A stretch of DNA of 64,000 nucleotides from Megaustenia siamemsis (lineage: Eukaryota; Mollusca; Gastropoda; Stylommatophora; Ariophantidae), in assembly GCA_032433765.1 (NCBI GenBank), contig JAVIAB010000051.1, positions 151,763,276-151,827,275 of the forward strand, given 5' to 3'. Shown piece after piece: positions 48,501-55,900 of the stretch. The notes beneath the pieces are model-generated. The model was not told where the DNA came from, searched no databases, and was given only the letters and a program-made list of their open reading frames with translations. Position numbers and translations under genes: made by a program. How positions within the stretch are numbered: the stretch's first letter is position 1; each line of letters begins with the position of its first letter.

Positions 48501-49773
48501 TTCAAACAGGCATATCAAAGGTGTAGCAACACCAACCAAACACAGGTCCCACAGCAATTCTGTTTCAGAATGTCAGTCTCCAGTGTTTAAGATGTGCAGG
48601 AAGAAGATCAAATACAAGCAAGAGTCACCTAGCACAAACTCAACATTGCAGTATTCAAGAAACCTCTTGTCACAGGAAAACAGTGGCCCGTCATTTCTTG
48701 CAATGAAAAATGTGCGATTGGAAGGAAACCTGACAGTAGATGGTACAACAAAATTAGACACAGCTCAAAGCAGCCATGCAGTGAGCAAAAGCAGCCACTT
48801 GAAGCGTGTGGGTATCCAGTCCAGTTTGGATTTTCCTTCTGCTAAAAGACTTAAGATAGACACTCCCAGGCATGTGGTATCAGCGTTTGAAAGTGAACCT
48901 GATCCTGCTCCGTTTGGTAACTTGACACAGTTTTCTGATGATGCAGTCTCCTCAAAAAGAAAATCTTCCTGTGTTCCGCAGAGAGATCTAAAGAATTCAG
49001 AATTGGTTAATGCTGAAAGAGTCCAAATTGTGGAAATTGAAAGTGCATTAGAAGTGAAAAACACATTGGACGCAGTGGATTTGTTATCAAATGATAGCAC
49101 AGAATGTGAAGACTCATTTATAGAAGTTCCAACATTTTCTTCTCCAGAAAAAGCTACAGATTCATCATGGGGAGACATCTGTGACACATATCTCAGCACT
49201 TCCATTAGCAAGCACAACTATCAACCTGCAACACTTGGAAAGAGTCCAGTCAGTAAAGAAGTAATGGGCAGCTCAATGTCACCATTTAGAACACCACATC
49301 CAACTAACTTCAGCAGTCCCACTAGAAAGACAATTCCAAAAAGAGAACAGAACACCCCTAGCAAGGAAGATAGTTGCAAACAGACCAGAAGTAAAGCTTT
49401 AACTAGAGGTATGATCTCAGTCGTATGTGAAGAAACAAGTGACATAAGTAAAGTCAATGATTTTACAGAATTGGCTTATGGAATAATCCCAGATAAACTT
49501 CTAACTCCTAAGAAAAATTCAAACATGCAGAACTCAGAGTTCAACTTGGGTATACAACAAGTTGACGAAGATATTTCGTTCAATTACATGAGTCCACAGA
49601 GATTACACTTCAGTCCACAGCAAGGAAGCTACAGAGAAAGTAATTCCTTAAGAAGACCTACTTTGAGCTCTCCTGATAGGTATGGTGGAGCACATAATTT
49701 GACCTATATGAGGTGTTTGTTCAGCCCTGTCAAGAAGTGTTCTCCAGATAAGAGTCACCAGCAGCAAACATGA
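21439..49773 (+). CDS. DBF4/Chiffon homologue, regulatory subunit of Cdc7 kinase (ten exons, 5' exon not found)
   Basis: DBF4 binds and activates Cdc7 kinase, which phosphorylates MCM helicase at replication origins; the insect form is Chiffon. Ten exons with AG/GT borders join in phase into about 2665 codons ending at TGA 49771-49773. Counting from 21450, motif N (BRCT-like) is about residues 15-60, motif M (FIKFDDMSRHYRPV and PPGICPF) about 180-215, and the motif C zinc finger (C-x2-C-x9-H-x5-H) about 305-325. The remaining 2300 residues come from one exon: S/T-P sites, basic clusters and an acidic repeat array at about 838-1407. Vertebrate DBF4 is about 670 residues and Drosophila Chiffon about 1700, so this is unusually long. 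In Drosophila the Chiffon C-terminus binds the Gcn5 acetyltransferase; the same role here is inference. The initiator exon is missing; ATG 21426 is an alternative start. Confidence 0.93.
22780..23350 (+). pseudogene. LINE post-RT relic in DBF4 intron
   Basis: Decayed C-terminal portion of a LINE reverse transcriptase. MVAKQKKKTSKCIMKVNGTV-like sequence (about 22835) precedes a MYFYRRMLRIPWM block (about 23140-23178) typical of the post-RT region, in mixed frames. Confidence 0.6.
23455..24475 (-). pseudogene. LINE RNase H and C-terminus relic in DBF4 intron
   Basis: Minus strand. From about 23945 down, IQWIPSHCN-like sequence and NECADKLVKEG (RNase H). Further on come FKLKIGTTSQCHFTLDNMTT, HVLQDCPQYTGLM and SLKQTAAFIRESKV (about 23683-23471), the Cys/His C-terminus of Jockey-like polyproteins. 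Upstream (24427-24182) are eroded RNase H beginnings. It is a relative of the relic at 51140-52330, with several stops and shifts. Confidence 0.75.
24585..24812. repeat. Dispersed repeat C, copy 1
   Basis: About 230 bp, matching 36155-36390: TCCATGAGGTGAAACTCAGG, GAGCCAGGAATTTC, GTTTTGCC.GTGTGAACACA and GGGAGAGTTACAGAT.GGTAT. Both copies lie inside introns of the DBF4-like gene. Confidence 0.8.
24890..25066 (+). CDS. DBF4-like exon: end of motif N
   Basis: 59 codons in phase 0 at both ends. RVDKFLSCEVNYVISSSGP is the second half of the BRCT-like motif (compare the FLS..V.Y.VSS pattern of the family), followed by a Ser/Pro-rich linker. Acceptor TTTCTTTAG, donor GTAATG. Confidence 0.9.
25296..25810 (+). 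mobile_element. Two tandem tRNA-derived SINEs
   Basis: Two copies of about 250 bp, head to tail (25300-25555 and 25556-25805), over 90 percent alike by eye. Each has a tRNA-like head: A-box-like TAGCCCAGTGGTTAGTGAAC (25310) or TCGCTCAGTGGTTAG (25567), and B-box-like GGTTCGATCCCAACC (complete in the second copy, 25609). The shared body ends in CACTTGGCGTGA plus a TTTAC/TTTAT tail. Confidence 0.8.
25985..26265 (-). mobile_element. tRNA-derived SINE (minus)
   Basis: In reverse complement from 26265: GGCTAGGTGGCTGAGTGGTT as an A-box head and CCAGGTTCAAATCCC as a B box. The body shares the GGTGTTAGCGACCATAT-type block with the elements at 25300 and 29750, so all belong to one superfamily with different heads. 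Confidence 0.75.
26266..27114. other. Intron sequence, nothing recognised
   Basis: Remainder of the intron between the exons at 24890 and 27115. No coding or repeat signal that I can support. Confidence 0.5.
27115..27162 (+). CDS. DBF4-like exon, 16 codons (SRGKAL block)
   Basis: Encodes VSRGKALAQIACAKNK. The S-R-G-K-A-L block is conserved in DBF4 proteins just after the BRCT-like fold. Acceptor TTTTTTCTAG, donor GTCAGC, phase 0 at both ends. Confidence 0.88.
27790..27847 (+). CDS. DBF4-like exon (AEKMGIKVI block)
   Basis: Encodes ASTVVASAEKMGIKVISIE, corresponding to the family's NAEKWGVKI-like segment. Starts in phase 0 and ends after one base of the next codon; donor GTAATG. Confidence 0.88.
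28510..28912. repeat. Minisatellite, 28-29-bp units
   Basis: Two blocks of units built on GTGTGACAGTTCAGCTAAAA. Six units of about 28 bp lie at 28530-28700 and four of 29 bp (GTGACAGTTTAATCTAAAA) at about 28795-28905, separated by a partly unrelated 90 bp. Intronic. Confidence 0.85.
29505..29572 (+). CDS. DBF4-like exon, basic linker
   Basis: Completes an Ala codon from the previous exon, then encodes ASKWLEKEVKKLKCFKVKDI and KE. Lys-rich. Acceptor TTTTACAG, donor GTGAGT, ending in phase 0. Confidence 0.85.
29750..29990 (-). mobile_element. tRNA-derived SINE (minus), decayed
   Basis: The same body as the SINE at 25985-26265 (GAGAAATATGGCGTTAGTGACC through CCTTCTGATCAGGAAGCGAG). The B-box region is still visible in reverse complement (GGGTTCAATTTTC). 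Lies in the intron after the exon ending at 29572. Confidence 0.65.
30000..30997. other. Intron sequence, nothing recognised
   Basis: No exon or mobile element that I can support before the 49-bp exon at 30998. Confidence 0.45.
30998..31046 (+). CDS. DBF4-like exon, 49 bp Lys/Gln-rich
   Basis: Encodes NKAKQTEQKQKENKTK and the first base of a Ser codon. Supported mainly by phase: it starts in phase 0 after the previous exon and its 49 bases supply exactly the phase needed by the exon at 32448. Acceptor ACCATCAG is weak; donor GTAAGT is strong. If it were skipped, the frame would break. Confidence 0.75.
31375..31712. repeat. Dispersed repeat A, copy 2
   Basis: Closely matches 4996-5335, same orientation, including GTGTTCACTTTCTGTGCGGT and GGCCTTCCATAACCAA. 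Lies in the DBF4 intron before the motif M exon. Confidence 0.8.
31935..32235. repeat. Dispersed repeat D, copy 1
   Basis: Matches 63520-63865: CCTGT..AGCA.AGG.CTTCA, CAGACACTTTCC, TATATTTTGG, CTTTGTCTCC and GTAATACTCTCAG. Probably the 3' tail of a LINE in minus orientation, but no coding block confirms this. Confidence 0.7.
32448..32697 (+). CDS. DBF4-like exon carrying motif M
   Basis: Encodes KVLRGSFIKFDDMSRHYRPV, then LEFEKWPKLNLSVPPGICPF. This is the DBF4 motif M, which contacts the Cdc7 catalytic domain. An acidic, Gln/Glu-rich linker follows. Acceptor TATTTTCAG, donor GTATAG, ending after two bases of an Arg codon. Confidence 0.93.
32800..34255. other. Intron with a LINE-tail fragment (-) at 33383-33490
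   Basis: GAGTGCCATCTTCACAATGA, GGTTGGCTACCATGGAGCGC and AGGTTGTCATAGGC are the reverse complement of the 3' end of the RTE-like LINE at about 10410-10480. The rest is unrecognised. Confidence 0.6.
34262..34482. repeat. 41-bp tandem repeat with 82-bp higher-order period
   Basis: Five units of GGTTAGTCTTGTAACTGTTT plus CCAGTGTAGTCA and a variable end. The ends alternate between CACATAATTTT and CATATACATTT (A-B-A-B-A). Confidence 0.9.
34485..35981. other. Intron sequence, nothing recognised
   Basis: More GC-balanced than its flanks (for example 34800-35250) and without an open frame of interest. It could be an old element; no ends or coding motifs were found. Confidence 0.4.
35982..36144 (+). 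CDS. DBF4-like exon: first half of motif C zinc finger
   Basis: Encodes PAEKPLAAEFVGVPITTTGD through KQQGYCDCCGVKFQNMNE. The Cys pair of the DBF4-type CCHH finger is here and the two His are in the next exon, 4.5 kb away. Acceptor TTTCCAG, donor GTGAGT. Confidence 0.93.
36155..36390. repeat. Dispersed repeat C, copy 2
   Basis: Matches 24585-24812. It begins only about 10 bases after the donor of the exon ending at 36144, and carries a run of about 16 T at about 36291-36306. Confidence 0.8.
36391..37784. other. Intron, with a decayed repeat B relic (-) at about 37020-37350
   Basis: CCCTTAAAAGTACATTA, GCGGGCTTTTTGGCCCAACA and TCTGACACC mirror the dispersed repeat B copy at 11229-11585 in reverse complement. 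Nothing else is recognised. Confidence 0.4.
37785..38045. repeat. Tandem repeat of about 80-90 bp, 3 to 4 units
   Basis: Units contain CTTCTCTCTATGACTCATCT, GATTGACT and TATCTGAGCATTCCGC. They are diverged and of uneven length. Confidence 0.75.
39130..39745. repeat. Tandem repeat of about 100 bp, 6 units
   Basis: Units begin near 39143, 39245, 39347, 39444, 39543 and 39644. Each holds AACACAT.TAGCTGAC, TGATCTCACTGTCTAACA, GAAACGCTCTG and TTTCTTGTACTTGCAAAAGC. The first two are the most diverged. Intronic. Confidence 0.85.
40620..40777 (+). CDS. DBF4-like exon: second half of motif C zinc finger
   Basis: Encodes HINGEEHRAFARQKSNYESL, then the helix DALINQVPSTVSFLQSVL. The two His complete C-x2-C-x9-H-x5-H. 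In the family, motif C binds the Cdc7 N-lobe. Acceptor ATTTACAG, donor GTACTT, ending after two bases of a Ser codon. Confidence 0.93.
40778..42878. other. Last intron of the DBF4-like gene
   Basis: 2.1 kb, AT-rich. No mobile element or RNA gene recognised with confidence. Confidence 0.5.
42879..49773 (+). CDS. Giant terminal exon of the DBF4/Chiffon homologue (2297 codons)
   Basis: Starts after acceptor TATATTTCAG with one base completing a Ser codon, then CTTDNLMMIEPLSPL, open to TGA at 49771. Features in order: AVVIRRPMPSG with SPRRRQLTPSKK (about 43099-43170); the acidic repeat array (44290-45996); PNIADRVKRRNR (about 46867) and a related PNIAEGVKKRRS (about 47149); the basic NLS-like KRRRKRKRKTVK (about 46959-46995); a second AVVIRRKKSG (47507-47536); RRSRHKKRKL; several SP/TP sites; and a C-terminus rich in LTPKK, MSPQR, FSPQQ and FSPVKK, typical CDK-type sites. 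No known enzyme domain is visible. The exon is mostly low-complexity and predicted disordered by composition. A scaffold role like that of the Chiffon C-terminus is inferred. Confidence 0.92.
44290..45996 (+). repeat. In-frame minisatellite, about 38 units of 42/45/48 bp
   Basis: Units read NNGTEHEDNIQPRSI (15 residues), with 14-residue (HEDIEPRSI) and 16-residue (IESKSDL) forms. Both edges carry diverged 16-residue units ending in DL or NL, and the centre holds near-identical 15- and 14-residue units. That is the pattern expected when an old 48-bp repeat is homogenised and expanded from the middle. Every length change is a multiple of three, so the host frame is kept for 569 codons. The encoded tract is acidic and Asn-rich. 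Confidence 0.95.
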
Positions 49774-49880
49774 ACAAATATCTATATTATTTATACTTAT
49801 ATTTTTTTAATATAGAGTATGTTAAACTCAGGCTAATGAATTGCTCACAATAAATTTATGTGGTCATATTTGTGTATGCA
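49774..49880 (+). terminator. 3' UTR start and polyadenylation signal of the DBF4-like gene
   Basis: AATAAA at 49849-49854, 76 bases after the stop codon, followed by a GT-rich stretch (TATGTGGTCATATTTGTGTATG) that would serve as the downstream element. Other AT-rich signals could be used further on. Confidence 0.65.
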
Positions 49881-50339
49881 CTTAGATCACATGTTGTCAG
49901 GAACACAAAGGTGCAACAGCATTTACTTGGAAAATCAGATTCAAAGACATTTTAGGAAATTTGTCATCCAGCATGTCCTTATTGCACACTGAAAGTCCTA
50001 AACTTAATGTTCACCTCTGGAGTGCTTCCTATTTCTTTATCTTTTGTGTTTGGAACATGTTTGTTCTAGTACATACACAAATAGCACATCTTTTAACACC
50101 ATTCTTTTCTATTTATAATATTTATCTGGTTTTTTTCTTTTAAAGGAATAATGTGCAAGGTTTAATAGCTAGACATTTTTATTTATTGAACTAGATCTGC
50201 ATGTCAAAGACAGAGATATGTCGTCTAAGACAAACACTGATTGTGAGAGATAATGTAAAAATCAGGAATGAGGATATAAGAGAAAGAATGTTGAAGTAGT
50301 GCCACCACCAGCAGTGCTGGATCATGTCAAGAAACAACA

Positions 50340-50370
50340 AATCAAATGGTCTCTCTCTCTCTCTCTCTGC
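50340..50370. repeat. CT microsatellite
   Basis: A run of TCTCTCTCTCTCTCTC at about 50349-50368, at the edge of a decayed LINE RNase H tail (minus, about 50380-50650) whose sequence resembles 23470-23560. Confidence 0.7.
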
Positions 50371-50689
50371 GATCAAGACTGCGATCAGAGTAGGATTCCA
50401 GATTCTCACATGAAGACAGCTGTCTGTTTAAGTGAATTGATTGACCCCACAGACAGAACATCATAATTAGAGTCTGTTAGATCCACTCTGATTGAGTACC
50501 TGTTAAAACGTTGCACTGTGTTCTGCGCCAGTGGCCCAGTGCATCCGATTTCAGCCAACATTTTATTCAGGTTTGCTTTCCTTAGCCTTTGATTGTCCCT
50601 AATCTTCCTGCAAGGCAGCAGATTGTCTTTTCTGTAGGGGGATTCTGCCCTTAGATGGTTGGCCCTCTCAGGTTAACGAGCACCATCTG

Positions 50690-50880
50690 CCAGAGTCACT
50701 AGAGGTGACTACCACTGACATGCACACGACGATATGAGGCATGACTAACACTGACACACATCCAAGATATGAGATGTGACTAACACAGACACACTCTAAA
50801 ATATGAGATATGACTAACACAGATACACACACTAAGATATGAGATATGACTAACATAAACATGCACTCAACAAAGATAGG
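50690..50880. repeat. Tandem repeat of about 36 bp, about 5 units
   Basis: Units of ATGAGATATGACTAACACAG followed by ACACAC and ACTAAGAT-like ends, diverged. The last unit forms the left arm of the hairpin at 50834-50921. Confidence 0.75.
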
Positions 50881-50921
50881 AGATGTGAGTGCATGTTTAT
50901 GTTAGTCATGTCTCATATCTT
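50834..50921. repeat. Inverted repeat, 36-bp arms, 16-bp loop
   Basis: Arms 50834-50869 (AAGATATGAGATATGACTAA and on to GCACTCA) and 50886-50921 are reverse complements with a single mismatch. Almost perfect cruciform potential. Confidence 0.9.
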
Positions 50922-50937
50922 TGGTTTGAACCAATGC

Positions 50938-51122
50938 ATGATCACCTCCTGACAGTCTTCGGTCTGTAACATGATCACCACCTGACAGTCATTGGTCTGT
51001 AACATGATCACCACCTGACAGTCATTGGTCTGTAACATGATCACCACCTGACAGTCTTTGGTCTGTAATATGATCACCACCTGACAGTCTTTGGTCTGTA
51101 ACATGATCACCACCTGACAGGT
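50938..51122. repeat. 33-bp tandem repeat, about 6 units
   Basis: Units CATGATCACCACCTGACAGT plus C..TGGTCTGTAA, nearly identical. 33 is a multiple of three, so the repeat shows an open minus frame, but that is incidental. Confidence 0.9.
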
Positions 51123-51139
51123 CTAATTGTTATGGGTTC

Positions 51140-52400
51140 AGAATCTTGTGAGCTGACACCCTTTGGCCTGATGCCATGTAATGATATCTGCAGGTATTTC
51201 TGAGTTCTCTTGTTCCATACAAGGTGTTCCACCTGTCAGGTCTTTGAGGAAGTAGAGTTGCTCTGATGTCAGCGAGCTTTGGGCAGTCAAAAAGCTGTTC
51301 TACTGTTTCATGTGGGTGTTCACAGAGTGGACATGCTGGAGTTTGGTTTCTTTGTATTCTATTATGTGATAGTTCAGTGGTATATGACCGGTTCTCAATT
51401 TGAAGATGGTGGTTTTGTCTCTTCTTTTTAGATTGTTAATATTGTCATGTGGGTTTGGCCCTGTTATGTATTTAAAACTTTCTCTCCTCGTTTTTTCCAT
51501 GGCCCATCCATTCAACCAATCTTCTCTGCTGGTTGAGTTTATGATTTGTATGGCGGTGTGAAATTGTGTTGGTCTGGATCCTCTCTTAGCTAATGTATCT
51601 GCCTTATTATTTCTTGGTGTGTTGGAGTGTCCTGGGATCCATTACATCACTAGCCTTATGTCATGTGTGCTTATCAGGTTATCTATGTCTATGGTGAGCT
51701 GTGTGAGTTCTTGCTTGTTTGTTACTTCATAGTACCTGCAAAGCTGATTTGAAATAAATAACTATGTCTATATTTCTTTTCTTTGATGGTATAGTATCAG
51801 AAACAGTATTCAGATGGTACACAGCTGTTTCTAAGGCTATTATTTCTGCTTCATAACTGTTGCAGACTTCACCACATGGGTCACATAGTTCTTCTGCTGT
51901 ACCATCTGGATAATGTGTCAAAATCCAATGTCCAGCTTTGATAGTCGCCTTTGTGGCTGCACCATTAGTATATACATGTATCCAGTCATCTGGATAAATA
52001 ATGTTTTTCCTTGTGGCGGTTGTTATTGATACTGGGTCAGCATTTTTTTATTCTGTCATATATTTCTGTACAGATTTCTGGGTTTATGTAATTTGTATTA
52101 GGTGACAGTTCTTTGATGACTCGTGATGTTTGTTAACATTTCTCAGGTAGGTGGTATTTTTTTGAGTATATTTATAACATGCTGCAGAGTTGAGATCTTC
52201 TTTATTCTTTGTTTATGAATCCATGTATCCTATAATTTTCTGTAGGGTGGTCTTTGTCAGTTCTTTTATGTCCCCCATATAGCACCATAGTGGCCTTATC
52301 TCTCCTCATCTCTAAAGGTTCTACATTGCAGTGTACTTCACATGTCACAATTGGTGTGGACCTCATTGTGCCACTAATGAGCGATAGTGCAACTGTTTTG
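51140..52400 (-). pseudogene. LINE RNase H and Cys/His C-terminus relic
   Basis: Minus strand. AEIIALETAVYHLN (RNase H Glu block, about 51850) and IDIVIYFKSALQVL, where Tyr-Phe replaces the usual Thr/Ser-Asp at the catalytic position. A GHSNTPRNNKAD-like block follows at about 51620, then FKLRTGHIPLNYHIIEYKET, CPLCEHPHET (zinc-knuckle-like) and the terminal segment. Homologous in plan to 23455-24475. Multiple stops. Confidence 0.7.
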
Positions 52401-52414
52401 TATCTTGTTAAGTG

Positions 52415-53650
52415 ACATGTTGGTTGTCTTGCTGCATGTTACTAGTAGCGAGTTGCCATGTTGGTTGTCTTGCTGCATGTTACTAGTAGCAAGTTGCCAT
52501 GTTGGTTATCTTGCTGCATGTTACTAGTAGCAAGTTGCCATGTTGGTTGTCTTGCTGCATGTTACTAGTAGCGAGTTGCCATGTTGGTTGTCTTGCTGCA
52601 TGTTACTAGTAGCGAGTTGCCATGTTGGTTGTCTTGCTGCATGTTACTAGTAGCGAGTTGCCATGTTGGTTGTCTTGCTGAATGTTACTAGTAGCGAGTT
52701 GCCATGTTGGTTGTCTTGCTGCATGTTACTAGTAGCGAGTTGCCATGTTGGTTGTCTTGCTGCATGTTACTAGTAGCGAGTTGCCATGTTGGTTGTCTTG
52801 CTGCATGTTACTAGTAGCGAGTTGCCATGTTGGTTGTCTTGCTGCATGTTACTAGTAGCGAGTTGCCATGTTTGTTGTCTTGCTGCATGTTACTAGTAGC
52901 AAGTTGCCATGTTGGTTATCTTGCTGCATGTTACTAGTAGCGAGTTGCCATGTTGGTTATCTTGCTGCATGTTACTAGTAGCGAGTTGCCATGTTGGTTA
53001 TCTTGCTGCATGTTACTAGTAGCAAGTTGCCATGTTGGTTATCTTGCTGCATGTTACTAGTAGCAAGTTGCCATGTTGGTTGTCTTGCTGCATGTTACTA
53101 GTAGCAAGTTGCCATGTTGGTTGTCTTGCTGCATGTTACTAGTAGCGAGTTGCCATGTTGGTTATCTTGCTGCATGTTACTAGTAGCAAGTTGCCATGTT
53201 GGTTGTCTTGCTGCATGTTACTAGTAGCAAGTTGCCATGTTGGTTGTCTTGCTGCATGTTACTAGTAGCAAGTTGCCATGTTGGTTGTCTTGCTGCATGT
53301 TACTAGTAGCGAGTTGCCATGTTGGTTGTCTTGCTGCATGTTACTAGTAGCAAGTTGCCATGTTGGTTATCTTGCTGCATGTTACTAGTAGCGAGTTGCC
53401 ATGTTGGTTATCTTGCTGCATGTTACTAGTAGCAAGTTGCCATGTTGGTTATCTTGCTGCATGTTACTAGTAGCAAGTTGCCATGTTGGTTATCTTGCTG
53501 CATGTTACTAGTAGCAAGTTGCCATGTTGGTTGTCTTGCTGCATGTTACTAGTAGCAAGTTGCCATGTTGGTTGTCTTGCTGCATGTTACTAGTAGCAAG
53601 TTGCCATGTTGGTTGTCTTGCTGCATGTTACTAGTAGCAAGTTGCCATGT
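52415..53650. repeat. 41-bp minisatellite, 30 units
   Basis: Thirty near-identical units of TTGCCATGTTGGTTGTCTTG plus CTGCATGTTACTAGTAGCGAG. Nearly all variation is at two positions: TTGTCT or TTATCT, and GCGAG or GCAAG. The unit order gives a readable variant code: the left third is mostly G,G and the right third mostly A,A or G,A. Confidence 0.95.
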
Positions 53651-53809
53651 TCCAGAATAGAGTGAACATAACCTATATAGAGGTTACTAAGAGTTTCTTT
53701 ATCTGCTCCCATGAAGTACTGGATAGATCTCTTTCTGAGGACTTTAACAACACTCATAAATAGTGGGAAGAAGAAGTATCCAACAGTTTCATCTATAATC
53801 AAGATAAGA

Positions 53810-54620
53810 AGATTGTCATATGTTGGTCATGTGATGAGAAGAGGAAAAAATCTCAAAGCAAGCCCTCAAATGGGAACTAGAGGGTAAAAGAAAAAGAGGT
53901 CAACCTAGAGAAAGACTAAAAAGAGCATTGAGGCAAGGGGCAAAAACAGCAAGCATCAGCTCCCTCTCTGATTTGAGAAACTCGCCCAGAAGTCGTGTGG
54001 CAATATGCAATGCAGGTCCTATAAGGGTTCCTGTAAAGTTTGACACGAGTCTAGAATTTCCGCTCTATGTGCTGTCTTTGGCTCAAAAGGTATAGATGAA
54101 GGTAGATTTTGGCTGTCTAGAATGAAATCTCATAGCTGTTACTTTTCATTTGCCCTTGTTTGATGCATGTGAATTCAGGTATTTTTTTTTTTTAATGTGA
54201 ATTTTGTTCCTGAATAATTTATTTTTTTGGTAACTTATTTGTTTACAATTTGAAATGGGTATCTTTGCTTCACTTCAATATAAAAATATTGCTTCTTGCA
54301 TTTGCTTGTCAAAACATTTTGATAATGCAAACATTTTGGTTGTGCTAATATGACAGATGCTATGGGAACGTACAAGTCAAACACCAGTGGACAAAGAGGT
54401 TGTGGCAAAATAGATGATACTAGATAGGACGCATATTGTGTAAGCCGACAGAGTATTACACTACAGGCTCATTTCTGGAATCCCCAGGTGGAAATTAAAT
54501 GGGAAGTCCAAAATATACTTGGAGAAGACAGCAGGGAGCAGAGATGAAGATGGAGCAATCTTCAGAGAATAACATCAAACAGGACAGTTTGGAAAGTTAT
54601 TGCTGAATGGAAGAAGAAAA
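53810..54620 (+). mobile_element. Two LINE 3'-end fragments (+)
   Basis: The first, about 53850-53960, encodes ALKWELEGKRKRGQPRERLK, the conserved final block of many LINE ORFs. The second, about 54460-54610, shows PGGN and PKYTWRRQQGAEMK in another frame, the same block from a second copy. Both end in unrelated AT-rich sequence. Confidence 0.65.
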
Positions 54621-55080
54621 ATATAACAGTTGTTTCTGTGTATTTACATGTCAGTATTTAACCATTTTTTCCACCTTTGTTTCAATGTATTTCATTTGAA
54701 ATTGACAGTAATTCTTTGTGTATTGTACAGAGACACAGCAATTTTTTAGTCAGAAAATGTTTTTATCAGTCAAAATGTTTGGTTTATTTGAACTACCTTG
54801 TGCGTTGACTGAATTATACATACTTGATATAAATCTGCTCAGAGAGATCTTGCCTGTGTTTTATGAATTGTTTGAATATTTTTCATTCTGAGATTCAGTT
54901 GAATTTAATCATACATTGTTCCATAGAGATGTGTGAATGTCTTGCACTACCATGTGAATGTTAGAAATGACTGAAATGTATGGCTGTCAATTTTGTTTCA
55001 CAATGTGCTAATAAAAGGATCTCAGTTAATACGTGTGGTTGCCTCATTGAATGAAGTATGTGTTGTACGTAACTGATACA
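54621..55080. other. AT-rich spacer, nothing recognised
   Basis: No gene or repeat that I can support. Confidence 0.5.
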
Positions 55081-55084
55081 AGGC

Positions 55085-55500
55085 GTGTTCAAATGAAACC
55101 CGTCCCAGCGGCTTTATTACAAATATATGTAAGAGTGTGGCAGAATTAAATAAAGAAATTGTTATGAAGCAAGTACACACCAGAGTTCTTTAGAAAAAGT
55201 TGCCATAGGCATTTAGATGCGTATCCAGCTGTTTGGGTAGATGGCGAATGTCATCCAAGAAAAATGACTGTAGTTGCTCATTGAACTATTTTGTCACTGA
55301 GGCCATGACATCTGCATCAGAGTCGAAATGTCCCTTTAGAGATTTTTTATAGGTCGACGATCAAATGAAGGTCACATGGTGATAGAGCGGAGTTGTAGGC
55401 TGGGAGTTTCAGACTACCATTTCCTTGCTAACGCTTCCTGCACAATGTTTGCGACATGTGGACGAGCATTGTTGTGCAACATATTTACACCACACGAAAG
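55085..55500 (-). pseudogene. Mariner transposase C-terminal relic
   Basis: On the minus strand from about 55490: MLHNNARPHVANIVQEALAR (normally HDNARPH, so the second catalytic Asp is Asn here), then a decayed third-Asp region, and RHLPKQLDTHLNAYGNFF (about 55245-55195) near the C-terminus. GTGTTCAAATGAAACCCGTC at 55085 may be the TIR. The 5' half is missing, replaced at about 55560-55830 by an RTE LINE tail on the minus strand. Confidence 0.75.
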
Positions 55501-55559
55501 TATGTCAATTGTCTTTGTAGCGGGTGGTATTGGTGCACAGCTCAAAAGTGGTGGCACCA

Positions 55560-55900
55560 TGACTCATCACCTGCCACTATGCACACCCTTTGATTTGTTA
55601 AACAGCAGGTGGTTCAAACTCCACCCCGTGTATTCTTCCTTGTGGTGGTTGATCAGCATCTGTGGGACCCATTGTGAACACATTGAAGGTTGGCTACCAT
55701 GGAGCACCATTCCACTCTCTCTTGCTTTGATGATGCAGGTTGTCATAGGCTGACTCCATATTTTGATGTTACTCGTCCATGTTAGTCTTTGTCTGCATCT
55801 GCCTCTTTTACCTTGTATTTTCCCCACCCAAGATTACTTTTAGTAGGCTGCTGTCTCTTAGCATGCCCCACAAATCTCATTTGTCTACAACAGTCAACTA
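55560..55900 (-). mobile_element. RTE-like LINE 3' end (minus)
   Basis: GAAGGTTGGCTACCATGGAG, CTTGCTTTGATGATGCAGGT and TGCATCTGCCTCTTTTACCT are the reverse complement of the 3' end of the LINE at 7640-10507 (about 10270-10480). 5'-truncated, as usual for LINEs. Confidence 0.8.

Noticed and set aside
50913..51113. Repetitive 66-codon minus-strand ORF
   Set aside because: A product of the 33-bp tandem repeat; it has no flanking coding context.
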